From contig NZ_OCNJ01000001.1 of NCBI RefSeq assembly GCF_900230255.1, positions 186,001 through 250,000 on the forward strand: 64,000 nucleotides of DNA, written 5' to 3'. Under the pieces are notes generated by a model. The model had not been told where the DNA came from, ran no database searches, and saw only the letters and a program-made list of their open reading frames with translations. The translations under genes were made by a program, and so were the position numbers. The DNA comes from Caenispirillum bisanense (GTDB taxonomy: Bacteria; Pseudomonadota; Alphaproteobacteria; Rhodospirillales; Rhodospirillaceae). Below are positions 8,594 through 17,315 of this stretch, piece after piece (position 1 is the first letter of the stretch; each line of letters starts with the position of its first letter).

Positions 8594-8827
8594 TTACTTC
8601 AGCACGTACGGCAGCAGCGCCAGGAAGCGGGCGCGCTTGATGGCCTGGGCCAGCTTGCGCTGCTTCTTGGCCGACACGGCCGTGATGCGGGACGGAACGA
8701 TCTTGCCGCGCTCGGACACGAAGCGCTGCAGCAGCTTCACGTCCTTGTAGTCGATCTTCGGGGCGTTGGCACCGGAGAACGGGCAGGTCTTGCGGCGGCG
8801 GAAAAACGGACGACGGGCGGCAGCCAT
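8594..8827 (-). CDS. rpsR: 30S ribosomal protein bS18
   Basis: 77-residue bS18 with the conserved RRRKTCPF start and the helical [38 protein letters not shown] signature. It pairs with bS6 in the platform of the small subunit. Its ATG overlaps the rpsF stop by one base, so translation is coupled to rpsF, consistent with S6 and S18 assembling as a heterodimer. Confidence 0.97.
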   Translation of the reverse strand: MAAARRPFFRRRKTCPFSGANAPKIDYKDVKLLQRFVSERGKIVPSRITAVSAKKQRKLAQAIKRARFLALLPYVLK

Positions 8828-9282
8828 TATTCAGCTCCCTCGCTGCGGGAATCACGACGGTCGCCGCGGTCACCGCGATCGCCGCGGTCACCACGTTCGC
8901 CGCGCTCACGGCCGCCACGGCCGCCGCGCGGGCCACGGTCGCCACGGTCGCCGCGCTCGTTGCGGGTCTGCAGGACGGCCGACGGGCCTTCCTCCAGCTC
9001 CTCGACGCGGACCACCATGTGACGCAGCACGTCTTCGTTGAGGCGCAGCAGGCGTTCCATCTCGTGAACCGCCGGAGCGGGCGCGTCGATGTTCATCAGA
9101 ACATAGTGGCCCTTGCGGTTCTTCTTGATGCGGTAGCTGAGGTTGCGCAGGCCCCAGTATTCCTTCTTGCCAACGGAACCACCGCCCTGGGCGATGATGT
9201 TGGCCATATCGTCGGCCAGCTGCTCGACCTGGGCGGCCGAGATGTCCTGGCGCGCGATCAGCACGCTTTCGTACAAAGGCAT
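8827..9282 (-). CDS. rpsF: 30S ribosomal protein bS6 with an Arg-Gly-Asp-rich tail
   Basis: 151-residue bS6. The core (about 1-100: [22 protein letters not shown]... [26 protein letters not shown] ... LRHMVVRVE) is standard. The last ~40 residues are a low-complexity tail built of RGD/RGG-like units ([28 protein letters not shown]), longer than the tails of most bS6 proteins. First gene of the operon, with a clear promoter about 120 bases upstream that leaves a long leader. Confidence 0.96.
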   Translation of the reverse strand: MPLYESVLIARQDISAAQVEQLADDMANIIAQGGGSVGKKEYWGLRNLSYRIKKNRKGHYVLMNIDAPAPAVHEMERLLRLNEDVLRHMVVRVEELEEGPSAVLQTRNERGDRGDRGPRGGRGGRERGERGDRGDRGDRGDRRDSRSEGAE

Positions 9283-9315
9283 CGTCTTGTCGACCCCTTA
9301 CGGCTTGTCTCATCC

Positions 9316-9335
9316 CGGTCGATCACCATTGACCG
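9316..9335 (-). promoter_or_regulatory. Hairpin in the rpsF leader, possible ribosomal-protein autoregulatory site
   Basis: On the minus strand the leader contains CGGTC and GACCG arms around a 10-base loop, 34 bases upstream of the rpsF start. Leaders of rpsF operons in many bacteria carry a structure bound by the S6:S18 complex. The position fits such a site but the conserved CCG bulge was not confirmed, so this is only a candidate. Confidence 0.25.
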
Positions 9336-9403
9336 CCGGGCATAGCCGGACCCCATCACGTGGACGAGATTCGGCAAGGGACACGGGTTTCGTGAAGCGG
9401 CGC

Positions 9404-9431
9404 ACTATACGGAACTGAGCGCCGATTGCAA
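9404..9431 (-). promoter_or_regulatory. Sigma-70-type promoter of rpsF-rpsR-rplI
   Basis: On the minus strand TTGCAA (9426-9431) and TATAGT (9404-9409) are separated by 16 bases. This is a near-consensus promoter in an otherwise GC-rich region and predicts a leader of about 110 bases before rpsF. Confidence 0.6.
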
Positions 9432-9565
9432 CCCCGAAGCCGCCACGCGCGGCCGCGCGGACCGCATCGACGCTTGACAGCGGCGCGCCGCCTGCGCACT
9501 TTCGCCCGAATTCGTGGCCGGCCCCGTCCGCCGCGACACAGGAACAACCGGAGGGAATGGGCGCC

Positions 9566-10510
9566 ATGGCGCGTGCACTGGTGTTTCCCGGCCAGGGATC
9601 GCAGGCCGTCGGAATGGGCAAGGATCTGGCGGACGCCTTCGCGGCGGCCCGCGAGGTCTTCGAAGAGGTGAACGAGGCCCTCGGCCAGAACCTCTCCCGC
9701 CTCATGTTCGAGGGCCCCGAGGATCAGCTCACCCTGACCGAGAACGCCCAGCCGGCGCTCATGGCCGTCTCCCTCGCCGTCGTGCGCGTGCTGGAGCGCG
9801 AGGGCGGCGTCGACCTGGCGAAGATCGCGTCGCTGGTCGCCGGCCACTCGCTCGGCGAATACTCGGCCCTGTGCGCCGCCGGCGCGCTGGAGATCGGCGA
9901 TACCGCCCGCCTGCTGAAGACCCGCGGCCAGGCCATGCAGAAGGCCGTGCCGGTGGGGCAGGGCGCCATGGCGGCGCTGCTCGGCCTCGACCTGGAGCAG
10001 GCCCGCGAAGTGGCGGAAGCCGCCGCCCAGGGCGAGGTGGTCGCCGCCGCCAACGACAATGCGCCGGGGCAGGTGGTCGTCTCCGGCCACAAGGCCGCCG
10101 TCGAGCGCGCCGTGGCGCTGGCCGCCGAGCGCGGCGCCAAGCGTTCCGTGCTGCTGCCGGTGTCCGCCCCTTTCCATTGCCCGCTCATGCAGCCGGCCGC
10201 CGACGCCATGGCGGCGGCGCTCGCCAACGTCGACATCCGCGCCCCGCGCCTGCCGGTGGTCGCCAACGTCACCGCCGCGCCGACCACCGACCCCGCTGCC
10301 ATCCGCGAGCTGCTGGTGGAGCAGGTGACCGGTGCCGTGCGCTGGCGCGAGAGCGTGCTCGCCATGAAGGCGCTCGGCGTCGACACGCTGGTGGAGCTGG
10401 GCTCGGGCAAGGTGCTGACCGGCCTCGCGCGCCGCATCGACCGCGAACTGACCGGCGTTGCCGTCAACGGCCCCGCCGACATCGAGAGCTTCCTGAAGAG
10501 CCTCGGCTGA
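9566..10510 (+). CDS. fabD: Malonyl-CoA:ACP transacylase
   Basis: 314-residue FabD, which loads malonate onto acyl carrier protein for fatty-acid elongation. Visible are the N-terminal FPGQGSQ motif, the nucleophile elbow GHSLGEYSAL with S95, and the catalytic H204 in SAPFHCPLM. I chose ATG 9566 over the in-frame ATG 9557 because GGAGGG (9550-9555) is 10 bases from the former and only 1 base from the latter. First gene of the fabD-fabG-acpP-fabF cluster. Confidence 0.95.
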   Translation: MARALVFPGQGSQAVGMGKDLADAFAAAREVFEEVNEALGQNLSRLMFEGPEDQLTLTENAQPALMAVSLAVVRVLEREGGVDLAKIASLVAGHSLGEYSALCAAGALEIGDTARLLKTRGQAMQKAVPVGQGAMAALLGLDLEQAREVAEAAAQGEVVAAANDNAPGQVVVSGHKAAVERAVALAAERGAKRSVLLPVSAPFHCPLMQPAADAMAAALANVDIRAPRLPVVANVTAAPTTDPAAIRELLVEQVTGAVRWRESVLAMKALGVDTLVELGSGKVLTGLARRIDRELTGVAVNGPADIESFLKSLG

Positions 10511-10542
10511 TTCTTCCAAGATAACGACGCAGGGGACTCCTG

Positions 10543-11280
10543 ATGTTCGACCTGACCGAGAAGACCGTCCTCGTCACCGGCGCCTCGGGCGGCCTGGGTG
10601 CCGACATCGCCCGCGTGCTGCACGCCCGCGGCGCCGTCGTCGCCATTTCCGGCACCCGGCGCGAGGCGCTGGACGCACTGGCCGTCACCCTGGGCGACCG
10701 CGTCCACGTGCTGCCGTGCAACCTGTCCTCCGCCGAAGAGGTGGAAGGGCTGGTGCCCGCCGCCGTCGAAGCCATGGGCGGCCTCGACATCCTGGTGAAC
10801 AACGCCGGCGTCACCCGCGACGGCCTCATCCTGCGCATGAAGGACGAGGACTGGCAGTCGGTGCTCGACGTCAACCTGACCGCCGCCTTCCGCCTGTCGC
10901 GCGCCGCCGTGAAGGGCATGATGAAGCGCCGCGCGGGCCGCATCATCAACATCACCTCCATCGTCGGCCACACGGGCAACCCGGGCCAGGTCAACTACGC
11001 CGCCTCCAAGGCCGGCATGACCGGCCTGACCAAGTCGCTGGCGCAGGAAGTGGCGAGCCGCGGCATCACCGTGAACTGCATCGCCCCGGGCTTCATCGAA
11101 ACGGCCATGACCGACAAGCTGTCGGACGACCAGAAGGCCAAGCTCAACGCCGGCATTCCGCTCGGCCGCATGGGCACCCCGCACGACATCGCCGCCGCCG
11201 TCGTCTACCTGGCGAGCGACGAGGCCTCCTACGTCACCGGCCAGACGCTGCACGTCAACGGCGGCATGGCGATGATCTGA
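10543..11280 (+). CDS. fabG: 3-oxoacyl-ACP reductase
   Basis: 245-residue short-chain dehydrogenase. It has the NAD(P)-binding TGASGGLG motif near residue 12, the NNAG motif, an active-site Ser in INITSIVG and the YAASK Tyr/Lys pair. The C-terminus ends TGQTLHVNGGMAMI, diagnostic of FabG. It performs the first reduction of the elongation cycle. It starts 32 bases after fabD, behind an AGGGG ribosome-binding site. Confidence 0.95.
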   Translation: MFDLTEKTVLVTGASGGLGADIARVLHARGAVVAISGTRREALDALAVTLGDRVHVLPCNLSSAEEVEGLVPAAVEAMGGLDILVNNAGVTRDGLILRMKDEDWQSVLDVNLTAAFRLSRAAVKGMMKRRAGRIINITSIVGHTGNPGQVNYAASKAGMTGLTKSLAQEVASRGITVNCIAPGFIETAMTDKLSDDQKAKLNAGIPLGRMGTPHDIAAAVVYLASDEASYVTGQTLHVNGGMAMI

Positions 11281-11479
11281 TTGCACTTGCGGGCCGCCGC
11301 CGGCCTACCGACATAGGGGCGCGCACCGGCCGGGCCGGGGCCGCCGCTGTGACAGGTTGGAGTGGTCAAGCCCCCGCAAGTGTGTTACCAACGCCCGAAC
11401 CCTGGCGGATTTCGCCGGGTATTTGGCGTACCCGATCGAACCACCACCCAACACTTTGTGAATTTGAGGGACTGACGAC

Positions 11480-11716
11480 ATGAGCGACGTCGCCGAGCGC
11501 GTTAAGAAGATCGTGGTTGAGCACCTCGGTGTCGAGGAGGCCAAGGTCACCGAGAACGCCTCCTTCATCGACGACCTGGGCGCCGACAGCCTCGACACCG
11601 TCGAGCTGGTGATGGCGTTCGAGGAAGAGTTCGGCGTGGAAATTCCGGACGATGCGGCCGAGAAGATCCTGACCGTCAAGGACGCCATCGACTTCATCCA
11701 GGCGAACAAGAAGTAA
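11480..11716 (+). CDS. acpP: Acyl carrier protein
   Basis: 78-residue ACP. The phosphopantetheine attachment serine is S37 in [10 protein letters not shown], inside the usual four-helix acidic protein ([34 protein letters not shown]). It carries growing acyl chains between FabD, FabG and FabF, whose genes flank it. The 199 bases upstream probably hold a separate promoter, as acpP is normally expressed above its neighbours, but I could not define one confidently. Confidence 0.97.
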   Translation: MSDVAERVKKIVVEHLGVEEAKVTENASFIDDLGADSLDTVELVMAFEEEFGVEIPDDAAEKILTVKDAIDFIQANKK

Positions 11717-11817
11717 GGTCGGGCGCGCTGCCGCAGGTTCGCTGACGGCGGCGCCACCCTCCTGCCGGCCCCCGCGCTCTGCGCGCATCGGGGCGAGAAA
11801 CAGTTTTCGGGAGAGCC

Positions 11818-13080
11818 ATGAGACGAGTTGTCGTCACCGGCGTCGGTATGGTCTCGCCGCTGGGTAGCGGCGTCGAAGGCAACTGGACCCGCCTCTTGAA
11901 CAGCGAGAGCGGTATCCGGGCCATCGACCAGTTCGACGTTTCGGACCTGCCGGCCAAGATCGCCGGACTGGTTCCCAAGGGCGAAAACGATCTTCATCGT
12001 TTCGATGCCGATGCCTATGTCCCGGCCAAGGACCGGCGCCGCATGGACGAGTTCATCGTCTATGGCATGGCCGCCGCCATCCAGGCCGTCGAGGACAGCG
12101 GCTGGAAGCCGGACGACGATGAGGACCGTGAACGCACGGGCGTCATCATCGGCTCGGGCATCGGCGGCCTCAGCAACATCGCGGGCGCCGAGGATACCCT
12201 GGTCGCCGGCGGGCCGCGCAAGCTGAGCCCCTTCTTCATTCCGTCGTCGCTGATCAACCTGGTCTCCGGCCACCTGTCCATCAAGTACGGCTTCAAGGGC
12301 CCGAACCATGCGGTGGTCACGGCCTGCTCGACCGGCGCCCACGCCATCGGCGACGCCAGCCGCATCATCAAGTACGGCGACGCCGACGTGATGATCGCCG
12401 GTGGTGCCGAGGCCGCGGTGTGCCGTCTGGGCCTCGCCGGTTTCGCTTCGGCGCGCGCCCTGTCGACCGGCTTCAACGACACGCCGAGCCGCGGCTCGCG
12501 GCCGTGGGACAAGGACCGCGACGGATTCGTCATGGGCGAAGGCGCCGGTGTCCTGGTGCTCGAGGAATACGAGCACGCCAAGGCCCGCGGCGCCAAGATC
12601 TACGGCGAGGTGCTCGGCTACGGCATGTCCGGCGACGCCTACCACATCACGGCCCCAGCCGAGGACGGCAACGGCGGCTTCCGCGCCATGCGCAACGCGC
12701 TGCGCGACGCGAAGCTCGACGTCACCGCCGTCGACTACGTCAACGCCCACGGCACCTCGACGCCCCTCGGCGACGAGATCGAGCTGGGCGCGGTGAAGCG
12801 CCTGTTCGGCGATCACGCCTACAAGCTGTCCATGTCGTCGACCAAGTCGGCCATCGGGCACCTGCTGGGCGCCGCCGGCGCGGTGGAAGCCATCTACAGC
12901 CTGCTCGCCCTGCGCGACCAGGTGGCGCCGCCGACGCTGAACCTCGACAACCCGTCGGACGGCTGCGACATCGACCTGGTGGCCCACAAGCCCAAGGAAC
13001 GTCGCATCGACGTCGCCGTGTCCAACAGCTTCGGCTTCGGTGGCACGAACGCGTCGCTGGTCCTCGGTCGCGCGCCCTGA
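11818..13080 (+). CDS. fabF: Beta-ketoacyl-ACP synthase II
   Basis: 420-residue condensing enzyme. The catalytic triad is C170 (VVTACSTGAHAIG), H311 (NAHGTSTPLGD) and H348 (KSAIGHLLGAAG). The C-terminal NSFGFGGTNASL glycine-rich motif is present. It elongates acyl-ACP with malonyl-ACP, with FabF being the usual gene next to acpP. Length and motifs are normal. Confidence 0.96.
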   Translation: MRRVVVTGVGMVSPLGSGVEGNWTRLLNSESGIRAIDQFDVSDLPAKIAGLVPKGENDLHRFDADAYVPAKDRRRMDEFIVYGMAAAIQAVEDSGWKPDDDEDRERTGVIIGSGIGGLSNIAGAEDTLVAGGPRKLSPFFIPSSLINLVSGHLSIKYGFKGPNHAVVTACSTGAHAIGDASRIIKYGDADVMIAGGAEAAVCRLGLAGFASARALSTGFNDTPSRGSRPWDKDRDGFVMGEGAGVLVLEEYEHAKARGAKIYGEVLGYGMSGDAYHITAPAEDGNGGFRAMRNALRDAKLDVTAVDYVNAHGTSTPLGDEIELGAVKRLFGDHAYKLSMSSTKSAIGHLLGAAGAVEAIYSLLALRDQVAPPTLNLDNPSDGCDIDLVAHKPKERRIDVAVSNSFGFGGTNASLVLGRAP

Positions 13081-13128
13081 GCGCCGGCCGGGACACGACC
13101 GACACCGCCATGACGGCCCGATAGGCGC

Positions 13129-14133
13129 ATGCGTCTGATCCGCAGGCTGCTCTACATCGCGATCGCGCTGGTTTTCGCCGGCGCGATCGCGGCCGTTTCG
13201 GCCTGGTGGTGGGCCGACCGCACCTTCCATGCCCCGGGGCCGCTGGCCCAGGAGACGACGGTGGTGGTGCCGAAGGGCGCCGGCCTCGCCCGCATCGCCG
13301 CCCTGCTGGCGGACGCGGGCGTCATCACCGCCGACCAGCCGCACCGGCTGGTCTTCACCCTCGGCGTCAAGCAGTCGGGCAAGGCGGCGTCGCTGCACGC
13401 CGGCGAGTACCGTTTCCCCGCCGGTGCCTCCATGCAGGAGGTGCTGGACCTGCTGGCCGCCGGCAAGGTGGTGGTGCGCTCGCTCACCATCGCCGAGGGA
13501 CTGACCTCGCCCGAGGTGCTCGCCGTGCTGGCGACGGCCGAGGGCCTGGACGGCGACCTGCCGGCCGAGACCCCGCCCACCGGCGCGCTCCTGCCCGAAA
13601 CCTATCACTACACCCTCGGCGACCGCCGCGAAGCCATGGTCCGCCGCATGCGCGACGACATGCGCAAGGTGCTGGCCGACCTGTGGGAAACCCGCGCCGA
13701 GGGCCTGCCGCTGAAGACGCCGGAGGAGGCCGTGGTGCTCGCCTCCATCGTCGAGAAGGAGACCGGCGTGGCGGCGGAGCGTCCGCGCGTCGCCGCGGTG
13801 TTCCTCAACCGTCTGCGCAAGGGCATGCGGCTGCAATCGGACCCGACGGTGATCTACGGCCTCGACCCCGAGGACGGCGACCTGGGGCGGCCGCTCACCC
13901 GCGCCGACCTGGAAAGCGACACGCCCTACAACACCTACGTCATCGCCGGCCTGCCGCCGCGGCCCATCGCCAACCCCGGCAAGGCGGCACTGCAGGCGGT
14001 GCTCGACCCCATCGAGAGCGACGAATACTACTTCGTCGCCGACGGCACGGGCGGCCACGCCTTCGCGCGGACGCTGGACGAGCACAACCGCAACGTGGCC
14101 CGCTGGCGGCGCCTGCAACGATCGGCCGAGTGA
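13129..14133 (+). CDS. mltG: Endolytic murein transglycosylase
   Basis: 334-residue MltG (YceG family). One N-terminal membrane helix (about 7-28) anchors a periplasmic LysM-like region and the YceG catalytic domain. The catalytic glutamate is E209 in ASIVEKET, and QSDPTVIYG and NTYVIAGLPPRPIANPG are further family signatures. It cleaves nascent glycan strands and sets their length. It lies 48 bases after fabF, the common alphaproteobacterial arrangement. Confidence 0.93.
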   Translation: MRLIRRLLYIAIALVFAGAIAAVSAWWWADRTFHAPGPLAQETTVVVPKGAGLARIAALLADAGVITADQPHRLVFTLGVKQSGKAASLHAGEYRFPAGASMQEVLDLLAAGKVVVRSLTIAEGLTSPEVLAVLATAEGLDGDLPAETPPTGALLPETYHYTLGDRREAMVRRMRDDMRKVLADLWETRAEGLPLKTPEEAVVLASIVEKETGVAAERPRVAAVFLNRLRKGMRLQSDPTVIYGLDPEDGDLGRPLTRADLESDTPYNTYVIAGLPPRPIANPGKAALQAVLDPIESDEYYFVADGTGGHAFARTLDEHNRNVARWRRLQRSAE

Positions 14134-14263
14134 GGCTGCTGCGGCGCGGCGACTCCCGACATTTCAAGGATCGTTGCGTAATCAATCCTATTGCCAGTAG
14201 GGCCAGGCTGCGGCATGATTCACGCAGAAGATGCGGCAACGCATCCTGCGGGGGTAAGTCGAG

Positions 14264-14590
14264 ATGCGTAAGGCACTGATGACGGTCGTCATCGTCCTGG
14301 CCCTTGTCGTGGCCGTGGCGGTGACGCAGGTGGGGGTCTTCGTGGTGCCCGCGGGCGCCGCCGTGACGGCGTCCGAGCCGGTCGGCCCGGGCACCGTCTA
14401 CATCGTGACGCGCGGCGCCGACATGCGCTTCGTCGACAGCGCCGACGCCATCTGCCGCCGGCAGTTCGCCCAGTCGGACGAGGGCTGCCGCGGGCTGGTG
14501 CGCAACTGGGTCATGCGCGAGACGCGCGTGCTGGCCGAACTTCCCTACAGCGAGACCCTGTGGCGCGTCGCCGCCGGCAGCGGCCGCTGA
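14264..14590 (+). CDS. Small exported or membrane-anchored hypothetical protein
   Basis: 108 residues starting MRKALMTVVIVLALVVAVAVTQVGVFVVPAGA, a signal peptide or N-terminal anchor. A compact domain with two cysteines (C57 and C68 by count: AICRRQFAQSDEGCRGLV) could form a disulfide in the periplasm. GGGGG lies about 8-12 bases upstream of the ATG. I do not recognise the family. It is convergent with the short-chain dehydrogenase gene, 13 bases away. Confidence 0.6.
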   Translation: MRKALMTVVIVLALVVAVAVTQVGVFVVPAGAAVTASEPVGPGTVYIVTRGADMRFVDSADAICRRQFAQSDEGCRGLVRNWVMRETRVLAELPYSETLWRVAAGSGR

Positions 14591-14603
14591 CGGTGCGGCG
14601 GGT

Positions 14604-15380
14604 CTAGCCACCCTTCTTCGGCAGCCGGCGCGTGATGGCGTCCACCAGCCCGTCGGGCAGGGCGCCGCCGAGCCAGCTCGCCACGTACATGGGCCAGGGG
14701 AAGGCGATGCGGCCGCGGTCGCTGGCGAGGCCGCGGCGGATGAAGCGCGCGGCCTTGGGGGCGTCCATGAAGAACGGCATGGCGAAATCGTTCTGCGCCG
14801 TGATGCGGCTTTCGACGAACCCCGGGCAGATCACCGACACCCGCACTCCCTCCGGCGCCAGCCAGCCGCGCAGGGCCTCGCCCCACACCTTCACCGCCGC
14901 CTTGCTGGCGCAATAGGCCGGCGCGCCGGGGAAGCCGCGGAAGGCGGCCATGCTGCTGACCAGCGCCACCTGTCCGGCGCGGCGGGCGCGGAAACGCGGC
15001 AGCAGCGGCAGGACCGTGTTCATCACCCCGTCGACGTTCACCGCCATGATGCGGCGCGCCTGCTCCGCGCTTTCGCCGCCGGACCCGGCGGTGCCGGCCG
15101 AGATGCCAGCATTGGCGACCGCCAGGTCGAGCGGCCGGCGGTCGTCGAGGTCGTTCAGCCACGCCGCCATGGCCTCGGCGTCGGCGACGTCGATCATCCG
15201 CGGTTCCACCTCCGCGCCGCGGGCGCGGCAGGCGGCGGCGGCTTCGTCCAGGCGGGCGGCGTCGCGGCCGGTGAGGGCGAGGAAGACGCCGGGCGCGGCG
15301 TACTCCTCCGCCAGGGCCCGGCCGATGCCCGACGAGGCGCCGGTGACGACGATGGCCTGCGGGGTGGGGCTGCGGCTCAT
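14604..15380 (-). CDS. Short-chain dehydrogenase/reductase
   Basis: 258-residue classical SDR: cofactor motif TGASSGIG (about 14-21), NAGIS, active-site Ser in LVSSMAA and YCASK. The C-terminal region (MPFFMDAPKAARFIRRGLASDRGRIAFPWPMYVASWLGGALPDG) is that of SDRs with a hydrophobic tail, often acting on lipids. The start is ATG 15380, whose bases overlap the stop of the upstream HepT-like toxin gene by 4 (ATGA), so it is translationally coupled to a toxin-antitoxin pair. The substrate is unknown. Confidence 0.85.
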   Translation of the reverse strand: MSRSPTPQAIVVTGASSGIGRALAEEYAAPGVFLALTGRDAARLDEAAAACRARGAEVEPRMIDVADAEAMAAWLNDLDDRRPLDLAVANAGISAGTAGSGGESAEQARRIMAVNVDGVMNTVLPLLPRFRARRAGQVALVSSMAAFRGFPGAPAYCASKAAVKVWGEALRGWLAPEGVRVSVICPGFVESRITAQNDFAMPFFMDAPKAARFIRRGLASDRGRIAFPWPMYVASWLGGALPDGLVDAITRRLPKKGG

Positions 15381-15751
15381 CGCGGTGCCTCCCAGGTTTC
15401 CGGCGGCGCGTCGCGGTCGTCCAGCACGGCGCGCAGCATGACCTCCAGCGGCGGCAGGTCGTTGCGCACGGCGCGCCACAGGATCACCGGGTCGACCGAG
15501 TGGTATTCGTGGATGAGCACGTGGCGCATCTCGGCCAGATTGCGCCAGGGGACCAGCGGGTGGCGCTCCTGGATCGGCTCGGGCATGCGGGCGGCCGCCT
15601 CGCCGACGATCTCCAGGTTGCGGGCGACGGCGTCGATGGTGCGCTGGTCGGCGGCGAAGGCGCCCTCGTCCATGCCCTCGGTATAGGAGCGGCAGCGGGC
15701 GATGGCTTCCAGCATGTCGTCGACGCGCACGCGCCAATCCTTGTAGGACAT
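15377..15751 (-). CDS. hepT: HepT-like HEPN-domain toxin
   Basis: 124-residue all-helical HEPN (DUF86) protein. The HEPN signature RX4HXY is present as R76-HVLI-H81-E-Y83. In the HepT/MntA type VII toxin-antitoxin systems this protein is an RNase toxin that the nucleotidyltransferase antitoxin inactivates by adding AMP to the tyrosine of this motif. Its MntA-like partner is encoded 25 bases upstream, and the short-chain dehydrogenase gene overlaps its 3' end. Activity is inferred from family and context. Confidence 0.85.
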   Translation of the reverse strand: MSYKDWRVRVDDMLEAIARCRSYTEGMDEGAFAADQRTIDAVARNLEIVGEAAARMPEPIQERHPLVPWRNLAEMRHVLIHEYHSVDPVILWRAVRNDLPPLEVMLRAVLDDRDAPPETWEAPR

Positions 15752-15776
15752 GGGGCAGGGGAGTCCGGAGTGAGGG

Positions 15777-16229
15777 TCAGACTACGCGCACGGCTTCGGC
15801 CAGGATGCGGCCCTTGATGCGCGGCTTCAGGTTGGCGGGGGTGACGAGGTCGACGGGCCGGCCGACGATGCTCTCCAGCACGTGCTTCAGTTCCACGAAT
15901 TCCAGCATGCCGTCGGGGCGACCCTCCTGAAACTCCACCAGCAGGTCGACGTCGCTTTCGCGGCGGGCGGTGTTGCGCACGGTCGAGCCGAACAGGGCGA
16001 GCGAAGCGATGCCGAAGCGCTCCAGTTCGTGCAAGTTGCGCTTCAGGCGCCACAGCACTTCCTCGCGGCGCGCGGGGTTCGACTTGCGCAGGCGGCCGGC
16101 GTAGCGCTTCAGCGCGCCCACCCGGTCGCGCGGCACGGTGACGGTCAGTTCCGTCATCTCGGCCGGGCCGTTTTCGACTGACTGCCGGCGGCGCGGGCGG
16201 CGCGGTTTCTTGTGGAATCCTCGGGTCAT
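15777..16229 (-). CDS. mntA: MntA-like nucleotidyltransferase antitoxin
   Basis: 150-residue minimal nucleotidyltransferase. The GSx10DxD motif is complete: G81-S82, then D93 and D95 (GSTVRNTARRESDVDLLVEF). In this family it AMPylates HepT and so detoxifies it. It precedes the hepT-like gene, the usual order. The first ~24 residues are basic (KKPRRPRRRQ); an alternative start at the internal ATG 16157 would give a more typical ~125-residue protein. Confidence 0.82.
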   Translation of the reverse strand: MTRGFHKKPRRPRRRQSVENGPAEMTELTVTVPRDRVGALKRYAGRLRKSNPARREEVLWRLKRNLHELERFGIASLALFGSTVRNTARRESDVDLLVEFQEGRPDGMLEFVELKHVLESIVGRPVDLVTPANLKPRIKGRILAEAVRVV

Positions 16230-16351
16230 GGCTTCATCCTAGCCGGCCCGGGCGGCGGCGCAAGGGGCGCCTCGCGGCTTGTTGGCGGCGGTGCGTCCCG
16301 GTATAACCCTCCCCACGTTTCCGCGACCGCCTGTTGAAGGACCCGCCGCCC

Positions 16352-17266
16352 GTGCCCATCGCCAGCATGACCGGCTTCGCCCGCGCCGAAGGCCCCGACC
16401 CCTCCCGCCCCGGCACCACCTGCACGTGGGAGGTGCGCAGCGTCAACGGCAAGGGCCTGGAAACCCGCTGGCGCATCCCCCCGGGCTACGACGGGCTGGA
16501 GATCGCCGTGCGCGACGCCGTCGCCAAGCGCTTCAAGCGCGGCAACGTCTCCGTCGCCCTGTCGGTGAACCGGCCCGAGGAGCAGCCGGCCTACCGTATC
16601 AACGAGGGGCTGCTGGATCAGGTGATGGCCGTCGCCCGCCACTGGCAGCAGCACCTGGGCGCCGACGCCGGCATCGCCCCGCCCCGCCTGGACGGCCTGC
16701 TCGCCCTGCGCGGCGTGCTGGAGCCGGTGGTGGAGTCCGAACCCGACGAGACGGCCCGCGACCGCCGCGACGCCGCCCTCATCGGCATCCTGGATCAGGC
16801 GCTGGCCAAGCTGGCCGACGCCCGCAACGCCGAAGGCGCGCGGCTGGAAGCGGTGCTCCTGGGCCAGCTCGACACCATCGCCGACCTGACGAAGCGGGCG
16901 GGCGAAACGGCGTCGCTGCGCCCCGAGGCGGTGAAGGCCCGCCTGCGCGAGCAGATCGCCGCCCTGCTCGATGCCCAGTCCCAGATCAGCGAGGACCGCC
17001 TGGCGACCGAACTGGCGCTGCTCGCCGTGAAGGCGGACGTGCGCGAGGAACTGGACCGCCTGACCGCCCACATCGAGCAGGCCCGCGAGATGATCGGCGA
17101 GGACAAGGGGCCGGTCGGCCGGCGCCTCGACTTCCTCTGCCAGGAGTTCAACCGCGAGGCCAACACGCTGTGCTCCAAGGCGCAGGATGTGGCGCTCACC
17201 CGCATCGGGCTGGACCTGAAGGCGGTGATCGACCAGTTCCGCGAGCAGGTCCAGAACATCGAATGA
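16352..17266 (+). CDS. yicC: YicC family endoribonuclease-like protein
   Basis: 304 residues. The N-terminal signature SMTGFARAEG and the C-terminal block VGRRLDFLCQEFNREANTLCSKAQDVALTRIGLDLKAVIDQFREQVQNIE are diagnostic for YicC. The family has been linked to RNA turnover and stationary-phase survival and commonly precedes gmk, as here (49 bases). I chose GTG 16352 because it gives the usual N-terminus and has GAAGGA about 10 bases upstream; TTG 16334 is also in frame. Confidence 0.9.
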   Translation: MPIASMTGFARAEGPDPSRPGTTCTWEVRSVNGKGLETRWRIPPGYDGLEIAVRDAVAKRFKRGNVSVALSVNRPEEQPAYRINEGLLDQVMAVARHWQQHLGADAGIAPPRLDGLLALRGVLEPVVESEPDETARDRRDAALIGILDQALAKLADARNAEGARLEAVLLGQLDTIADLTKRAGETASLRPEAVKARLREQIAALLDAQSQISEDRLATELALLAVKADVREELDRLTAHIEQAREMIGEDKGPVGRRLDFLCQEFNREANTLCSKAQDVALTRIGLDLKAVIDQFREQVQNIE

Positions 17267-17315
17267 CGGCAGCCCGCCTGCGCCGCATGCCACGATCCGA
17301 GGGGGACGCCCGACC

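Noticed and set aside
8830..8962. Regular 9-base repeats considered as a possible CRISPR or minisatellite
   Set aside because: They are in frame within rpsF, encode the RGD tail, and have no spacers.
11305..14118. A 937-codon open frame on the minus strand across acpP, fabF and mltG
   Set aside because: It is antisense to three well-recognised genes and its translation is a His/Gly/Arg-rich composition artefact typical of high-GC codon third positions.
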